DNA of 64,000 nt, taken from Epiperipatus broadwayi (Eukaryota; Onychophora; Udeonychophora; Euonychophora; Peripatidae). The notes under the pieces are model-generated. The model was given only the letters and a program-made list of their open reading frames with translations. It had not been told where the DNA came from and made no database searches. Made by a program: the position numbers and the translations under genes. This document shows, piece by piece, positions 13,483 to 24,008 of this stretch (within the stretch, counting starts at the first letter, position 1; every line of letters starts with the position of its first letter). The stretch is from assembly GCA_028023455.1 (NCBI GenBank), contig JAQFVV010000020.1, positions 9,843,092 through 9,907,091 of the forward strand, written 5' to 3'.

Positions 13483-13813
13483 CATGACAACCATCTCTTA
13501 TGCTTGTATATAACTGTTGTTAAAACAGGCAAAACTCACTATACATATGCCACACACAACAAGCTAGAGTAATCAATGGATGCCAGATGGCTTGTGCATA
13601 AAATCCCCATCTAGTGCCTACTCATCCAATATCCCCAGACTAGTTTCTGGCTTGATTACTCTAGCTTGCTGTGTGTGGCATACGTATAGTGAGTTTTGCC
13701 TGAAGGCCACAAGCCAGAAACTAGTCGGGATTTTATGCACAAGCCTTATGGCATCCATTGATTACTCTAGCTTGCTGTGTGTGCATATGTATAGTGAGTT
13801 TTGCCTGTTTTAA
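13483..13813 (-). mobile_element. Foldback element copy B (rearranged)
   Basis: A 331-bp element with the fixed end on the left and a truncated end on the right. It is flanked by a perfect 11-bp target duplication, GTTTAAAATCA, at 13472-13482 and 13814-13824. Inside, segments of the arms are present several times in alternating orientation: the block around GATTACTCTAGCTTG and GAGTTTTGCCTG occurs twice, so this copy has an extra partial arm. Two copies of the GAAACTAGTC segment remain, but each lacks an intact upstream CTGATGA. Confidence 0.85.
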
Positions 13814-13829
13814 GTTTAAAATCAAGGAA

Positions 13830-14455
13830 CACCATAGACTCTTCTCAATTGCCAGAGTACTCTTAACTGAAATATCAATACAATTTTCTTGAAGGAAGTA
13901 TGAATATGTGAATGGACATTTTTTTAAATAGATATTCAAATCATGACAGACAAAACAAAATTATGGTTCCTATTCCAAGGAGGCTATAAAACTAGAACCA
14001 AGACAGCTGTTGGTGGCCAAAGATAAACAGTGTTAAGAATCTTTTGATTGTGGACTCATCTCCCATTGAATGATAAAATTGAAACAAAAAATAAATAACA
14101 AATCTATTTCTTCTCCTCTAATTCTGCATCTTCTATAACTTTGAAAAATCAAGAGATGCTGCTGGAAGAACTGAAATAGGAGAAATAAAATTAATATTTA
14201 AAAATTATATGCAGAAGTCATGGGAGCAAAAAATACATGGAATCACAGAACACAATATAACCAATCAAAGGATCACATTTTTGTCCAATCAAAATAAAAA
14301 ATTAAATAAGGAATGAAAATTATATCTAAATTGTGAGAATCAGTTGGTTGGATTGATAATGAAATTTTTCTATATATAATGATAGTTTGACTGTTTCATT
14401 AAATGTATGAACACAATCTGGTCTCTTAATATTTTATATAAATGATCTTGCGAAT
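13830..14455. other. Non-coding gap
   Basis: Nothing recognisable between foldback copy B and the mariner relic. Confidence 0.5.
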
Positions 14456-14460
14456 TAATA

Positions 14461-15244
14461 TGAAGTGGTACCCAAAAATAACTGAAGTTTTGTAATATCT
14501 TTATTTTTAGGTATTACTAATTGAATGCCCTTCGAATACTGTCCATTTGATGCAATGCACTGATCTTTGTTTTCCATTTTTCAAAGCAATCCTGAAACTT
14601 CTGTAAAGTAATATCTTTTAGTACCTTTATTGTTTTTCTTTATCTCTTCCAAGTCAGCAAAATATTTTACTTTGAAGGATTCTTTTCATATAGCAGGATA
14701 AAAAAATCACATGGAGTGAGATCAGGTGAATGTGGTGGATGGATAAGCTGAGCCAAGGTTTGTGTACTGGTGTATTGTTGTGGTAAAGCTACAACTCCCC
14801 ATCTTCTCACAAATCTGGATGTTTTCATTTCACTGCATCATACAAATGTTTCAGAAGTAGTAAGTCAATTGTGTGACCATTATGAATAAATTCTGAGTGA
14901 GCAATGCTGTTTGTATAAAAAGAAACATCAGCATTGTCTTGATACTGGACTTCACTTATGGCATTTTTTGGATGTCAGGAAATTGACTCTTCCATTTAAA
15001 CTACTTATATACTTGTGTTTCTCCCAGAGTAACTTGATTGTAAACTGTTTCAAGCATTATACCAGTTTTCCCTGCTATGTTCCTTAACAGAAAAATTCAT
15101 TATGTCACATCATAACTTCATTTAAAGATACTGGTTGATAGACTGATACAGAAGGATCCCTGCAAGAGATATCTAGCTATGGAAACATATGTTACAATGG
15201 GCTCACTCACCAGAGAATGATTTGGGTTTGTCGGGTATCCCTCA
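14461..15244 (-). mobile_element. Decayed mariner-family transposon
   Basis: On the minus strand the 3' part reads as a broken mariner transposase. A relic of the HDNAPAH box (YHNNTPVH) is followed by LAQLIHPPHSPDLTPCDFF, which matches the conserved YSPDLAPCDFFLF block. After this come EDITLQKF-like and FQDCFEKWKTKISALH segments, matching the family C-terminus with its CF-KWK-R motif. The catalytic Asp of the HDN box appears as Asn. Imperfect terminal inverted repeats (TGAAGTGGTACCC and TGAGGGATACCC) are flanked by TA at 14459-14460 and 15245-15246, the expected target duplication. At 784 bp it is shorter than a typical 1.3-kb mariner and cannot be active. Confidence 0.75.
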
Positions 15245-15484
15245 TAGATTATATAATACATGTATTAAACTCTAAGTGCACTTAAAAAATTTGTTATCAT
15301 ATAAAAGTCACTACACCACATCCAATTATTAAAATAAGCCAAAAGAACCTCAATAATTTGTTGTCATTTGTAAAGAGAATTATAGAAATATTTGAATATT
15401 TTTTAATTCTTAAAATAAACTTTATTGAATATGAAAAACAGTTACTCAATAAACAAACAAAAGTAATTATATAAGTTACAGCAT

Positions 15485-15575
15485 GCCGTTAATATATAGG
15501 GTATATGAGCACAGACTTTCACACGACCCACCACTCTCTACACTATCTCATAACACTGATATATTTATCATGCCA
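15485..15575. repeat. Solo arm of the 55.3-kb foldback repeat
   Basis: About 85 bp around TATAGGGTATATGAGCAC through CACTATCTCATAACACTGATA match the left arm at 55337-55410 with few differences. Only one arm is present here. Confidence 0.75.
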
Positions 15576-15889
15576 TTATTAAAATAAAAAGTTCTACATA
15601 ATGACAAAAACTAATTGAAATAATTTTTTATGCACATAATAACATGGAAAAATTAAATATGGATATAATTAAAATTGTTAAATATATATCTAAAAAAGGA
15701 AAAAATACCAAATAATCTAAATAATGATCTGTATTTCACAGGGATGCTGGAAAAAAGATCAGGCTCCAATTAGCTACTACAATATGAATAGGAGCCAGTG
15801 TTTATTATTGATTTTAATTTTTAACAACTTATTGATAAAAATATATTTACGTTTCAGGTATAACCAAAGAATAAATAAAATAAATACTG

Positions 15890-17640
15890 TCAATCATACA
15901 TAATCAAACAGTCCTCTTTGAATATTTTCAATAAGGACTGCTAACATGGAAGATTGGTTTCGTGCAAAAGCTGTTATAAGCTGGTGATATGTATGTAAGG
16001 AAGTGCATTCATAGACGAAATGATCAAGTGATTTCTTTTCCCATATTCATAATGAGCACATTGTATTTAACTTCTGTATAACTTTAATACAAACAATAAG
16101 AAAAAAGAAGGAAACTTCCTTAGGGTCAGTCTTAGCTATTAAGTTATGAGTCTACCAATACACTTTTTTTTTTCTTTTTTAGAATAGAGAATAGGACATG
16201 TGAATTTGGATGTGAAATTTGTCCCTGAGAGGAGGTGGTGTGTCTGCAGAACCTACATGACTATATAACTGCATATTAGAAACAATGACATTGACCAAGA
16301 TATTGATTCCTCTTTAAAAGTAAAATGTAGGCACAATGTAAAGAGAGACCATATAATTTTTATTGTTTCTGCATTTTTTGCATACTTATGGCAATTGTTT
16401 TTTTTTTTTTGGCCCTAAATGAGTTTTATACATAGGAGAGAATTTACCTTTTTTTAAAAATGAGTTGGTGAGTTCGTGATTGGAACATAGAAATTTTTAG
16501 GAATATCAGTATGTTGATTGAGAAATTTTACTGTGAAGGAAATTTCACAGTGTGTTGACAGATACGCTTTTAAAAGAGAGTTTATGTCTATTTCAATTGA
16601 AACTTAGTATTTGTACTGTTAGCCCTAATGAATTGAGGGGGAAGATAAATTCAGAAAGCCTAAAAATTTATGAGAATAGGCATTATAAATAAAATATATT
16701 TGTTTGCCAGTAAGAATGCACTTTGGTGATGACTTCTCTTTGTTAAAATAATATTCTACAGAAATAAATGTGGGAAGACGTTTTTGGTAAGGAAGGAATA
16801 TTATTAAGATGTCTATATAGAAAATATGGCTGATTGGTTGATTTAAAAGAGTAAATATATAACAGGCAATTCGTTTTCTATTTCAAGTAAAATAAATTAA
16901 TGTATGCTATGAAGAATAAAGAACTAGGGGGGTGGGGGGGTGGAGGTGCTGAGGAATGGAATTGTGAAAAAAAACCAGGAGATAATTTTCTATTTAAAAT
17001 AATATATATATATTTTTCTTGATTAGGAAGTTAATGAGTATATATAGTAAAGGTATTCCAATTTTGTGTTGGCTGATTATTTCTAGAAGTTTATTTATGG
17101 CATGGAAAATGTCCAAATAAATGATAATAGAAGCTACATTTTTGGATTGTTTTGTGTCATCAATTATTATCTTAAATAGTGTTATTTTTTCAGATATGTT
17201 TCCCTTCTTGCCAAACTGATATCTGATTAAAGAGAGAGGAATCAAAAGTTATATTATATCCTCAATGAGGCTATCGATAAGTTTGACGATAAGTATAGAC
17301 AATGATATAGGTCTAACATTATGAGTGATGAGGAAAGTATGTCCTTTTTCAAAAAAGGAATTTGTGAGTCTGGGTAAAATTGGTAAATAGTGTACATCTG
17401 GTTTGCAACACGGCTTAATAAATTTTATATTATTGGAATAGTATAATAATTCAGATGTGCTAATAAAATTTTGGAATAGCATGTATTCCTGAATATATGC
17501 TCTCTGAGGTAGAGCTTAATTTTGAGGCTATTTCCTGTCTTGTGATCTTATGATCATTGATACCAAAAAAAATATGAAGGTAGCTTAGGAAATGGAAATT
17601 TCTGCACCTTAATCCATGTATCATTATGTGACCTAAAAAC
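15890..17640 (-). pseudogene. Decayed LINE, CR1/Jockey-like RT and C-terminal domain
   Basis: Read on the minus strand from 17640 downward. The RT fingers show NVRPISLSILIVKLIDSLIE, matching the conserved NYRPISLLP-SK motif, then YQFGKKGNISEK, matching QFGFRKG-ST. Next is IIYLDIFHAINK, a relic of the palm motif A (DLSKAFD), then the NHEILL-KL-like region. The later palm including the YADD box is too decayed to identify. A C-terminal zinc-knuckle-like stretch (SLDHFVYECTSLHTYHQL) lies near 15960-16060. Three open stretches survive (16994-17245, 17249-17482, 17460-17648). The element is 5'-truncated and abuts a different LINE at about 17640. The clade call is an inference from motif spelling. 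Confidence 0.6.
16925..16943. repeat. G-rich run
   Basis: Two long G runs separated by a T. A quadruplex is conceivable, but nothing links it to a function. Confidence 0.6.
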
Positions 17641-19180
17641 AGTTCCAAAAATAACTGCTATAAATAATGTTAGAGTGAGTATACATTATTATTTAATACC
17701 AACTTTCATTTCACATACTTCAGATTTTCTATTTATAACAGTTCCTCTCATTCCATCATGTAGAAGCTGTATAATATAAATTTTGGTAGAAAACCAACTA
17801 ATTTCAAACAATGCCACAGACTTGTTTGAATAACTAAGTCAAATACTTGATGAAATCAATAAAAAAATATTAGCATCTCTCTTTTTATTCCTTATTTTTT
17901 TCTTACATTTCCCTAGCAAAAAAAACCAAATCTATAGTGTCTATAACCACACTCAGTCTCTGTTAACAATTCATCTACAACTGGAAACAATACATTCAAC
18001 AAAATACATCAAAATATAGTAAATAATAATCATATTCAATGATAATTATTATAATCTTGTTTATTCCTTTGATTAACAAAAATTGAACAATAAACACAAT
18101 CTTAAAATAAGTGGCACTGTTTGATAGTCAATGCTAACCACCACAAATTTAAAAACTTCTCCAGATATTTCATCAAGATATTCGGCCTTTTCAATTTTAG
18201 GATTACAAAAAGCTGTTGTAACTTCACTTAAGCTGGATAACTTTGTCCAAATCTAAATGAGTAGATAAAATGTATATATCATTACAAGTCATCAAATCAA
18301 TTCTTGTATCATTATTCAAAAAATGATCAAAATACTTGTTTCATCTGTTCAAAATTATCATTGACATCATACAACAGAATGCCATTGCTGGAATTAATAG
18401 CATTATAATATCATTTCTCAGGTTCCCAGTTTTAATTCACCAAGCATTTTAATTCTTTTTGTTGTTGCCAAATTACTGCTTTCACATCTTTATATTTATT
18501 ACAAAGTTTCACATTTAATTTATTATTCTGCTAAATAGAAAGGACCACATATTTAATTTTAATCAAATAACTAATAATAATATCATTTCTAAAAAAAAAA
18601 AACCAGTTATCATTCATTTTTGTTAGTAAATCCAAAAATAAATCTACCTGGATCCATAACACATTTTTTAGTAGAATTCCATGCTTCAATAATATGACAC
18701 TTGTGAAAGTCCAAATTAGCCATTTACTATTTAAAGCTTCTGGAATTTAGTATGTATAGTAGACATTTCTAAAGTTCAAACATCAATTTTCTTGTGAATA
18801 TCATTGAAATAATATCTACTTTTAAATGCAATTATTATTTTAATTTTGGAATATAATAATCTATGATCTGCCAACTAATATGTGGTTGTAAGTGTTCATG
18901 TAATATGATCTTCTCTCATTTTCTCACTCCTAACTAACTAAAATGTTTTAAGTGTGGATAAATCTATGGTTTTTAATAATGATTTTTCTGTCTAAACAAT
19001 ATATTTATGATTGTCTATCTATATGTTGTGCAACAATTCAATAACAGAGGATTTGACTTTTATAGAACCAATATCTATTAATTATACCAACAGGTGTTAA
19101 AGTCTGTTGATGAAAATGAATTATCCATTTCTACAGTCATTATGTAAAACAAAATAAAATAACTCTCACCTCATCTTCAA
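17640..19180 (-). pseudogene. Decayed LINE, endonuclease C-terminus to RT motif B (RTE/SR2-like)
   Basis: On the minus strand, the end of the endonuclease is recognisable at about 18780-18900 as ADHRLLYSKIKIII, matching the TDHRLVRSKL motif. A linker follows (EAWNSTKKCVMD, then NSSNGILLYDVNDNFEQM). RT palm motifs follow: a motif-A region near 17800-17860, then LHDGMRGTV and KVGIK--CILTLTLF at about 17650-17760. These match the HDGM-GTV and GVKQGCVLAPTLF motifs of the SR2/RTE-like family. The ORF is full of stops and frameshifts. The RT thumb and C-terminus are absent because the sequence changes to another LINE at about 17640. The same family recurs near 41 kb. Confidence 0.6.
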
Positions 19181-19398
19181 CAAAAGGACTGTCCAGATTC
19201 CATCTTATCTTTATTAAATTGAGCTTTTTTTTTTTGCTACAGACCAATGGATATATAAATAAATAAGATGTATTTAATAGCAGAAACAGATCAATAGATG
19301 ATGATCTCTGTAAATCCAATTACTTTCATTGTGGAAGGGGATGTGGCTACAAATAAGCAATCCATGTGAAGATAATAATCACACAACATCAAATTACT

Positions 19399-19808
19399 CT
19401 CCATACAGTAGTGCCACCCGGTGCCAACCACAGTAATCAATGGATGCCAGAAGGCTTCCACATAAAATCCTTATCTAGTGCATACTCATCCAATATCCCC
19501 AGACTAGTTTCTGGCTTGTGGCCTTTGTCAGTGGGGAGCCTTGGATCTGAAAGCACTGCACCTAGATCTTAGGATCTAATGCAATCTTCCAGAAGCCACC
19601 TCACTGATGAAGGCCACAAGCCAGAAACTAGTCTTGAGATATTGGATGAGTAGATAGTAGATAGGGATTTTATGCACAAGCCTTCTGAAATACATTGATT
19701 ACTCTGGTTGGCACAGGGTGGCATTACTGTATGGAGAGTTTTGCCTTGTTTAATAACAATTACGTGCTAGTATAAGAGATGGTGATAATGTGATGTTTAG
19801 TGGTTTAA
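19399..19808 (+). mobile_element. Foldback element copy C, with hammerhead-like core
   Basis: A 410-bp element flanked by a perfect 9-bp target duplication, CAAATTACT, at 19390-19398 and 19809-19817. The neighbouring tandem copy at about 19950 is the empty site. The left end is truncated inside the arm (CTCCATACAG) and the right end is the fixed end (GATGTTTAGTGGTTTAA). Two long imperfect arms face each other around a centre rich in AGATCT. Each arm holds the strings of a hammerhead core. The minus-strand version has CTGACAA in place of CTGATGA. Confidence 0.9.
19597..19640 (+). ncRNA. Hammerhead-ribozyme-like motif in copy C
   Basis: CTGATGA at 19604-19610 is followed by a candidate stem II (GGC, loop CACAA, GCC), then GAAAC (19624-19628) and TAGTC (ending 19633). 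A15.1-U16.1 and C15.2-G16.2 could form a minimal stem III, and ACTAGT is palindromic, so two RNAs could pair. Weak points: an A-A mismatch at the base of stem II, and a poorly matching stem I in this copy (CCTCA against TTGAG). The hammerhead identity is inferred from sequence only. Confidence 0.45.
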
Positions 19809-20099
19809 CAAATTACTGTTAAAGCTGAATGGCATTACACTTGTTGTCCATTATATAGCTAAAGCAAAACAGACTCCAATTACTTTCATTGTGGAAGGGG
19901 ATGTGGCTACAAATAAGAAATCCATGTGAAGATAATAAAGTCACACAACAACAAATTACTGTTAAAGCTAAATGGCATTACACTTGTTGTCCATTATATA
20001 GCTAAAGCAAAACAGACTGTTACAGAGCAGCTGGAAGTGTCAATGCATCTACACATGAAGCAAGCTGTCATGGCACCTGCTGAAAGTATTAGGTTAACC

Positions 20100-20930
20100 T
20101 AGAACAATATTTGAAATCCCTTACAATAATAGTTGCAACGGCAAATAATTCTATACCTCAGCCAATGTATTAGGTGTATGATATAGCAAACTGTCTTCCA
20201 TATATTACACAAAATGAATATGTATTGAACCAAAAAGTAATAGTATTCAAATCAGCAAAAAAATTAATGTTCTCAATAGACTGTTTTTGAATATGACATA
20301 AAAACATCAAAAGTATATATGGCATAATATATATTAGTTAAAATTTTATATTTAAACTCTATATAAGCATTATTTTACATTATAAATATATTGTATATAT
20401 AAGCTGAAATAAAATATTTAATCATATTTATATAAGCCTGTGTTTATTACATTCATATATAAACACAGCGGATTTGGGCAGTAAGACAGTTTTGCTCTGT
20501 GAATTCAATAGATTCATATAATTTTTTTTTTCACCACAACTGGAAAAAAGTTTTAAAATGACAAGATCTTACCCCTATGGGTTGTTTAGATCTAAACTTT
20601 AGATCATTGACATTAATTACAAAAAACTGATAGCTAGCATTATTAATTTGTCAATAGAAATTAAAGAATCAAACTTGAATAGTTTGTCATTAATTATAAA
20701 AAAAAATTGAAAATAAAGTATTTTTTCTCTCACAGCAAAAAAAAAAAAAAAATCAAAATGGCTAAAATGAGCTCATAATCTAACATATCCTCAAAATTGG
20801 CCAATTATATATTACTTAAATGCTTTTGTATATAAAAACCAATCAAATTAAAAAGCCTGTCTCAACATTAACCAGTTTGTGACTGTCTGCAGATCTTACA
20901 CATATGAGATCTTACAAGCACAAGCAGCTC
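20100..20930. other. Non-coding AT-rich gap
   Basis: No gene recognised. A homopolymer A run lies near 20737-20751, and a small hairpin (TGTGTTTAT with ATAAACACA) lies near 20439-20468. Confidence 0.5.
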
Positions 20931-20937
20931 CCATGTC

Positions 20938-21255
20938 TTAGGCTGAGCTTGAATTTGATAAAACACTATCTCTACTGTCAAATCTTTTCTGCCTAAAATC
21001 CTGAAATAATAATTTAGAGATATCACTTACATCTCTGTACACAAGAGGAGGGGGGGGGAGATGTTTTGCAACTAACTTCAGGAAGCATGCATATAGCTGT
21101 AAATTTGGGGATTTCCTCAATAAAGCATTAAATGACTGTTTAATTTGTGAAATGTAGATCACAACCTGAGTGTCAAGCTGTTGATGGACCCTCATCTGTT
21201 TTGCAAGTAACTCAGACTGCACAACCATTCCATTAAAGAAAGGTAATTCCAGCAT
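20938..21255 (-). CDS. Unrecognised ORF of 105 codons, possible host exon
   Basis: I do not recognise this protein. Among the open frames in the window it is unusual: its composition is protein-like (Q, S, R, D, V and L rather than I, F, K and N), with no low-complexity runs apart from PPPP. It looks mostly helical and ends with a charged, Ser-rich tail (DSRDSVLSNSSSA) before a stop. The four prolines are encoded by a C run that reads as a G tract on the plus strand. It could be read from an ATG at 21255. Alternatively it could be a terminal exon, since a good 3' splice site (TTGTGCAG) lies at about 21208-21215 within the frame, preceded by a pyrimidine stretch. No upstream exon, promoter or convincing poly(A) signal was identified. 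It could also be a captured or retrocopied fragment, or chance. Confidence 0.35.
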   Translation of the reverse strand: MLELPFFNGMVVQSELLAKQMRVHQQLDTQVVIYISQIKQSFNALLRKSPNLQLYACFLKLVAKHLPPPPLVYRDVSDISKLLFQDFRQKRFDSRDSVLSNSSSA

Positions 21256-21269
21256 TAAAGTTGTGGATT

Positions 21270-22080
21270 GGAAAAGTCAGGTCACTTAAAATTTTTCCCA
21301 ATTAGAAATGAGCTTACAGAATCTACCGTTAATAATAGCATTACAGTATGTTATATATGAAAATATCTACATCGGGTTACAGTAGATAAATATTGTGTGT
21401 CAGTCACATAGCTGTTTGTTTTAAAAAGAAAAAGCAAGTCGCTCAGAAAAGAATTGAAGAGTTCATTCTAAAAAGCCAGAAGGACAATGCAAATCAAATA
21501 ATAGCAATGCCTGTATAAATAATGTGAGAGAGGAATTGATTTGATACCTATAACAATAAAACTAGGTAACAGGTCTGCAATGTCCATTGTGTCAAAAATA
21601 TATGAGCAATCATTAATTAAAAAAATAATCATCACCTGCATCCTGACATGATCAAGGCAATAAAATATCATTCTTCGGTTGAACAAGAGTTACTGTTACT
21701 ATGCCTAATAAAATAATTTATTTACCTTTTGTTGTCTGACTTTATTTCCAAATGGCTGTCTTTAATATCAAATACCCTTCCACATTGAAAGTAATCATAT
21801 TTACTAACAATTGTTACCTATTGGCCTGCTTCTCATATTGGATATACACCTTATTTATTTTATATTATTTTATATTTTTGCTATTTTGGCTTTGGCAATT
21901 TTATATTGCTAAAGCTATTAATATATGGTGTATCTGAATTTAGTTCAGTCCCATATGGCTATTTAAGTTAGAAAGTTGGATTGGAAGACATATGGATATC
22001 TGAAAATTTAAGATTTTCTACTTAATACATTAGATAAAGTGCTGGGCTTATCCTGGTATTTTTAATCTAATGCTTGAATA
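21270..22080. other. Non-coding AT-rich gap
   Basis: The 72-codon (21468-21686, minus) and 61-codon (21752-21937, plus) frames look like chance. No repeat recognised. Confidence 0.5.
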
Positions 22081-22084
22081 TCCT

Positions 22085-22185
22085 AGCACTTCACTGAGAA
22101 CAACAGTAGCAGAATCCAGTCTGGAGTTTGGGGACATTCTGCAAAGCTTGTTAAGAGCTTTTTTGCGAGCTCTATTTATAACATT
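22085..22185 (+). repeat. Dispersed repeat, copy 1
   Basis: About 100 bp centred on CAAAGCTTGTTAAGAGCTT match a second copy at about 44230-44332 in the same orientation, with scattered differences. The family is unknown. Confidence 0.75.
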
Positions 22186-22189
22186 TATA

Positions 22190-23430
22190 ATACATGCTTA
22201 TTAAATTAGGTCATGTGACATTTGACGTGATTTTTTTTTGTAACCTTATCTATTTATATACCCATTGGTCAATTAATAAATGCACAATCCGATCAAGATA
22301 AAATGAAATCTGGACCAATCCAATGGTTGAAAGTAAGTTTAGAATAATTACAAAAAAAAAAAAAAATTGAAAATAGATTTTACAAATGACGCAAGAAATA
22401 TAATCGAAAAATAGGTGGTATTGTAGGATATACATAAACATTAAGGTACAAAAAGTTGGTTTACGGAAACAAGATCTATAAAGAAAATAAAAATGAGTAT
22501 ATAACAATAATTTTTAAATATTTTTATTAAACTTTCAAAATTGCATATTTACCTTACTATATATATATAGAAATACACATATAAACAAGATGATTCGAAA
22601 AAAAAAAAAAATGTTAAAAAAAATTTTCAATGTTTAAAAATAATTTAAATATGAGAAACCCCATTAAAAAAAGCTGCGACTTTTTCAAAATAGCTGTAAG
22701 ATATGATCTATCAAAATAAAAGAAATAAAATGTGATCAATATGCAGACCAGCTTTTGCTCAAATCTCATTTCACTCATTGATTTATGAAGCATAGATAAT
22801 AACTTCTATTTTATACACTCTATTGTTTAGTAGTCAAAGAAAAAAAAAGTCATATTTCATGTAATCACGTGACCTAATGTCTTTTCGCGATCGTTGATAA
22901 ATACAAATATATATATTTCATTAATAAATAGTTACTAAAAACTATGTTTCATATTAAAATTACAATTTCGTAAAACTGTAAAAAAAAAAAAAAAACTACT
23001 TTGGAAATATAATATAAAGCAACTATTAATGTTTTATAATATTTTTATCAGTTAGCATGAAATCAATTTAGCACTTAACAAATGTGATGGAATTCTGAGT
23101 AACATTATAGTCAAGATATTTTATACTATAATGCAGTGCAGGTGTGCTAGAATACTATTTTATTAGTTATGCAAATTGGTATTTGCATAAAATTGTAAAA
23201 TAATACTCTTACAACAAGTTTTACTTAAAAACATATTTAGATTGTTAATTTTATATTTTTTCCCCTCGATGATGTTATCATTTAAAGCATTTAAATTAAC
23301 TTCCTGCATTAACTTTCAAAGTATTTTATACATATTTCTTATAATCTTGTGACTTTTTCAATAATACATATATATGTTAAGTAAAATAATTGATTGTCTT
23401 TAATATTTGTTCTACTACTCTAAATATCTT
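22190..23430. other. Non-coding AT-rich gap
   Basis: Several poly-A/T tracts (for example near 22350, 22600 and 22981) but no gene or identifiable element. Confidence 0.5.
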
Positions 23431-23445
23431 AATAAGATGAAACTT

Positions 23446-23824
23446 TATGAATTGCCACACACAGCAAGCTAGAGTAATCAATGGATGCCAGAAGGCTTGT
23501 GCATAAAATCCCCATTTAGTGCCTACTCATCCAATATCCCCAGACTAGTTTCTGGCTTGTGGCGGTTCATCAGTGAGGAGCCTTGGATCTGAGAGCACTG
23601 CACCTAGATCTTAGGATCTCACTGACGAAGGCCCCAAGCCAGACACTACTCTGGGGATATTGGATGAGTAGGCACTAAATGGGGATTTTATACCCAAGCC
23701 TTCTGGCATCCATTGATTACTCTAGCTTGTTGTGTGTGGCAATACATATAGGGAGTTTTGCCTGTTTTAATAACAGTTATAAGCAAGCATAAGAAATGGT
23801 GATAATGTGATGTTTTATTGGCTT
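23446..23824 (+). mobile_element. Foldback element copy D, with hammerhead-like cores
   Basis: A 379-bp element flanked by a perfect 12-bp target duplication, AAGATGAAACTT, at 23434-23445 and 23825-23836. The left end is truncated (TATGAATTGCCACAC) and the right end is the fixed end, closing ATGTTTTATTGGCTT. Long arms are separated by an AGATCTTAGGATCT-type centre. The left arm read on the minus strand has an intact CTGATGA/GAAAC/TAGTC core. The right arm on the plus strand carries mutated versions (CTGACGA, GACAC). Confidence 0.9.
23537..23579 (-). ncRNA. Hammerhead-ribozyme-like motif in copy D
   Basis: On the minus strand, TCCTCA is followed by CTGATGA (23573-23567), a stem II region ending GCC, GAAAC (23552-23548), TAGTC, and TGGGGA (23542-23537). 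TCCTCA and TGGGGA can form a 6-bp stem I including one U-G pair, exactly where a type I hammerhead needs it. Stem III is the minimal palindromic ACTAGT. Stem II is weaker here (CCGCC in place of GGCC). Together with copy C this suggests an ancestral hammerhead, but activity is inference. Confidence 0.5.
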
Positions 23825-24008
23825 AAGATGAAACTTATTAAAGTTTATTATAATGTAGTTCTAAAATTGAGAATTACAATAAAATATATTAAAAGAATGG
23901 ATGACAAGCAATAATAAACTATCACAAATAATGACCAAATTTGCTGACTTGGCATATTATCTTTATCTAATTAGCACAACATATCTTTAAGCTGAAAGAA
24001 CTTAACAT

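Larger units (their letters stand above)
19316..20018. repeat. 143-bp tandem duplication, first copy interrupted
   Basis: Copy 1 is 19316-19398 plus 19818-19875, split by foldback element C. Copy 2 is 19876-20018 and is intact. Both start CCAATTACTTTCATTGTGG and end AGCAAAACAGACT, with a handful of differences. The intact copy shows the sequence before element C inserted. The unit itself is unrecognised. Confidence 0.9.
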
